Of a stretch of 7,744 bases of DNA, positions 6,092 to 7,744 are shown one piece after another. Source of the stretch: Chloroflexota bacterium (GTDB lineage: Bacteria; Chloroflexota; Limnocylindria; Limnocylindrales; CSP1-4). The notes under the pieces were generated by a model. That model was not told the DNA's origin, ran no database searches, and worked only from the letters and a program-made list of their open reading frames with translations. Where the stretch lies: NCBI GenBank assembly GCA_021777365.1, contig JAJYDP010000068.1, positions 5,243-12,986 of the forward strand, given 5' to 3'. Positions within the stretch are counted from its first letter, which is position 1; each line of letters opens with the position of its first letter. The translations under genes were made by a program, and so were the position numbers.

Positions 6092-6970
6092 TCACGAGGC
6101 CGACGGTACCGGGCTGGACGGCGCGGACGAACCCGGGGCGGCCGGGGACGATGCGCCCGCCGACGGTGACGCGGACGGCGCGGAGCGCAGCGCGGCGTCC
6201 AGCGCCGAGGAGATGCTGTTCAGGTCGATGCTGCCGGTGTACTGCTTGCCGTTGATGAAGAGCGTCGGCGTGCCCTGGATCCCGAGGTTCTGGCCCTGGG
6301 CGGTCTCGGCCTTGACCGCCGCGAGTATCGATGGATCCGACAGGCATTGGTCGAACGTCGCCTGGTTCACGCCTACCGCGTTGGCTATCCTGTCGAACAG
6401 GGAACGGTTCGCCCACCCTCCATTCTCCGGCCCCTGGTTGGCGAACAGGTACTCCATGTACGCCCAGAACTGCCCCTGGTTGCCTGCGCAGCGTGCGGCC
6501 ACGCTGGCGTCGAAGGACGCCGGGCCGATGAACGTGAAGTCGTGGTACGTGATCTCGACCTGGCCCGTGGTGACGTACTGGCTGATCAGGTGCGGCTCGA
6601 CGTTGACGCTGTAGTTGTCGCAGTACGGACACTGGAAGTCTTCCCACTCGTCGAGCTTGACCGGCGCACTGGCGTTGCCGATCGAGCGACCGTGGGCGAG
6701 GTTCAGGGGGGCCGGGTCGGCCGGGGCCACCAGGGCGCCTCCCTGCCCGCCGCCGACGACGTTGCCCACGAGCACGAAGACGAGGCCGACCGCGGCCAGG
6801 ACCACGACCGCTGCGGTGATCAGCCCGAGCGGGGACCGCAGGACGCCGGGGATCGACGGACCACCCGACCCGCCGCTGGCCTGGCCCCCACCGCCGGGGC
6901 GCCGGGACCGCTCCGCCGCGCGGCGCTCGCGTCGGGCTGCCGAGTTCGAGGTGGGGCGGTTCGCGCTCAG
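6092..6970 (-). CDS. Membrane-anchored DsbA-like thioredoxin-fold protein
   Basis: An extracytoplasmic thiol oxidoreductase of the DsbA/BdbD group (Thioredoxin_4 type) that introduces disulfides into exported proteins. Of 292 residues, 1-45 are Arg/Ser/Gly-rich and cytoplasmic, 46-70 form one membrane anchor, and the catalytic domain runs from about 90 to 262. The active site is CPYC (114-117) within DEWEDFQCPYC, the cis-proline loop is GTPTLFING (233-241), and extra cysteines are C161 and C209. A Ser/Pro/Ala tail (263-292) follows. No ATG, GTG or TTG lies between a sensible start and the domain. The only well-placed start is CTG at 6970, six bases after AAAGGAG, giving a (M)SANR N terminus. 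The VKOR gene follows 15 bp downstream, as expected for an oxidase and its recycling partner. Confidence 0.9.
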   Translation of the reverse strand: MSANRPTSNSAARRERRAAERSRRPGGGGQASGGSGGPSIPGVLRSPLGLITAAVVVLAAVGLVFVLVGNVVGGGQGGALVAPADPAPLNLAHGRSIGNASAPVKLDEWEDFQCPYCDNYSVNVEPHLISQYVTTGQVEITYHDFTFIGPASFDASVAARCAGNQGQFWAYMEYLFANQGPENGGWANRSLFDRIANAVGVNQATFDQCLSDPSILAAVKAETAQGQNLGIQGTPTLFINGKQYTGSIDLNSISSALDAALRSAPSASPSAGASSPAAPGSSAPSSPVPSAS

Positions 6971-6976
6971 GGTGGA

Positions 6977-6983
6977 CTCCTTT
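6977..6983 (-). promoter_or_regulatory. Ribosome binding site before the CTG start of dsbA-like gene
   Basis: AAAGGAG on the minus strand lies six bases before CTG at 6970. It is among the strongest ribosome binding sites in the window and is the main reason for calling a CTG start. Confidence 0.65.
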
Positions 6984-7128
6984 CGGGACGCGGCGGCCGG
7001 GACGCGGCCGCGGACGATGCTCGCGATCGCGGACGCCCGGTCGGGCCCGCGCACGGCGCAGGGTACCGCACGTGACGGCAGGACGCGGCTGCGGGCCCTG
7101 CGCGGGTGGCCTCCCAGTGGCGTGGGCG

Positions 7129-7178
7129 GGAGGCCGGCACGCGGCCCGGCAAGCGGCCCGGCACACGGCATGAGCCGT
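7129..7178. repeat. 12-bp tandem repeats and small hairpin downstream of the vertex gene
   Basis: Three 12-bp units lie at 7129-7140, 7141-7152 and 7153-7164; the last two differ at one base (GCGGCCCGGCAA and GCGGCCCGGCAC). Beside them is a perfect 5-bp stem ACGGC/GCCGT with loop ATGA (7165-7178). This falls in the 233-bp gap (6971-7203) between the vertex gene and dsbA, where I see no gene. The hairpin might end the shell transcript, but it lacks a T-tract. Confidence 0.4.
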
Positions 7179-7203
7179 CCGGCCGGTGCGCCTCCCGCCG
7201 GGG

Positions 7204-7476
7204 TCAGCCCTCCAGCGTCACCTCGTCGATCACGCCGACCACGACCGTTCGGACCGGGGCCGGGCTCATCCCGATCACCTGCCGCGCCGAGTTGCCCTCG
7301 TCGAGGAGGAGCACGGTCTCGCCGGCACCTGCGCCCACGGTGTCGACGGCGATGAGGTAGCCGCCCGACGGCGAGCCGTCGGGTTCCAGCAGGTCGCAGA
7401 GCAGCAGCCGGCGGCCGTCGAAGACCGGGCTGTGGATGGTCGACACGACCGTCTGTGCGACCCGTCCGATCTTCAC
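7204..7476 (-). CDS. Bacterial microcompartment vertex protein (EutN/CcmL family)
   Basis: A 90-residue shell protein of the family that forms pentamers capping the vertices of microcompartment shells, including carboxysomes and metabolosomes. The chain is one complete domain: MKIGRVAQTVVSTIHSPVF at the start, LLLCDLLEPDG (24-34), the hallmark AVDTVGAGAGETVLLLDEG (43-61) with NSAR after it, and the closing VVVGVIDEV (78-86). Length is normal for the family. The GTG start at 7476 overlaps the upstream stop as GTGA, with GGAG seven bases before it, so it is translationally coupled to the partial gene at the window edge. Which type of compartment it belongs to cannot be told from the vertex protein; that depends on enzymes beyond the window. 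Confidence 0.9.
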   Translation of the reverse strand: MKIGRVAQTVVSTIHSPVFDGRRLLLCDLLEPDGSPSGGYLIAVDTVGAGAGETVLLLDEGNSARQVIGMSPAPVRTVVVGVIDEVTLEG

Positions 7477-7744
7477 GACCGGGCTCCGGGGCCGGCGGGC
7501 GACGCGTCTGTGGGGGGCCGGGCAGGATCGTCGCGATCCGCCACGCCGGCGGCCGGCTCGTCTCTACCCGGGACGCCTGCGGCCGGCTCGTCACCCCGCG
7601 GGGCGCTGGCGGCCGGTTCGTCACCCCGCGGGGCGCTGGCGGCCGGCCCGTCACCCTGCGTCGCGGCCGGTCCGCGGCCGCCGCGCCGCCCACCGACCGG
7701 CTCCACGGCGTCCACGATCCCCACGATCGCGTGGTCCACCGGCA
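7473..7744 (-). CDS. Partial second BMC vertex protein with repeat-rich C-terminal tail
   Basis: The 5' part is cut off by the window edge; 89 codons remain. The first visible residues, PVDHAIVGIVDAVE, match the last beta strand of EutN/CcmL vertex proteins (compare PVRTVVVGVIDEV in the neighbour), so this is the end of a second vertex gene. The GTG at 7739 is an internal valine, not the start. After the domain comes a tail of about 70 residues: a Gly/Arg stretch, then tandem ten-residue units of the type DEPAASAPRG, degrading to DEPAAGVPGR and DEPAAGVADR, then a Pro/Ala/Ser end. Such a tail is not part of the usual compact 80-100 residue fold. It is acidic, Ala/Pro-rich and probably disordered. 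The identification rests on a short segment plus context. Confidence 0.7.
   Translation of the reverse strand, partial: PVDHAIVGIVDAVEPVGGRRGGRGPAATQGDGPAASAPRGDEPAASAPRGDEPAAGVPGRDEPAAGVADRDDPARPPTDASPAGPGARS
7519..7668 (-). repeat. 30-bp in-frame tandem repeats encoding the DEPAA tail
   Basis: Five units of 30 bp: 7519-7548 (degenerate), 7549-7578, 7579-7608, 7609-7638 and 7639-7668 (degenerate). The units at 7579 and 7609 differ at a single base (7588 against 7618). Because 30 is a multiple of three, the array keeps frame and each unit adds ten residues. Near-identity of two units shows recent duplication, so copy number may vary between strains. Confidence 0.85.

Noticed and set aside
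7060..7076. Promoter for dsbA (TACCCT on the minus strand beside a CACGTG palindrome)
   Set aside because: No -35 partner at a suitable distance and the hexamer match is poor; not enough to call a promoter.
7519..7668. CRISPR array from the regularly spaced 30-bp repeats
   Set aside because: Units are directly adjacent with no spacers, keep reading frame and encode a continuous peptide tail.
7473..7739. A separate 88-residue gene starting at GTG 7739
   Set aside because: The GTG falls inside the last conserved strand of a vertex domain and the frame continues off the edge, so this is a truncated gene rather than a small one.

Overview
The window is very GC-rich (roughly 70% or more by eye), gene-dense chromosomal DNA with many GTG starts. 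It carries housekeeping arginine genes, an Fe-S type Rrf2 regulator, a VKOR/DsbA disulfide pathway and bacterial microcompartment (BMC) shell genes. This fits a high-GC environmental bacterium. A Chloroflexota lineage (for example the Limnocylindria/Ellin6529 type) or an actinobacterium are the best guesses, but this is inference from protein flavour and composition; there is no rRNA or other marker to settle it. No tRNA, rRNA, CRISPR array, insertion sequence or phage gene is visible.

Left part (56-3547): arginine biosynthesis. On the + strand, argG (argininosuccinate synthase) is followed by a stand-alone GNAT acetyltransferase of the short N-acetylglutamate synthase type. They converge on argH (argininosuccinate lyase) on the - strand. 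The first committed step and the last two steps of the pathway therefore sit together. argH overlaps the 3' end of the upstream MFS transporter gene by 46 bp, so the two are probably one translationally coupled unit.

Middle (3502-5371): the MFS gene and an Rrf2-family regulator with three conserved cysteines are divergently transcribed from a 106-bp shared promoter region. Both may be leaderless. The regulator is a natural candidate for controlling itself and the MFS-argH unit.

Right part (5438-7744): on the - strand lie a DsbA/thioredoxin-fold oxidase with a membrane anchor and, 15 bp downstream, a VKOR-family quinone-linked membrane oxidase. Together they form an extracytoplasmic disulfide-forming system. 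dsbA has no ATG/GTG/TTG start in a sensible place but a strong ribosome binding site in front of a CTG. Upstream of dsbA, at the edge of the window, two EutN/CcmL-type BMC vertex genes overlap by 4 bp. The outer one is truncated by the window edge and ends in a long tail built of 10-residue repeats (30-bp DNA repeats). The shell locus presumably continues beyond position 7744, and this is the most promising place to look for something new.
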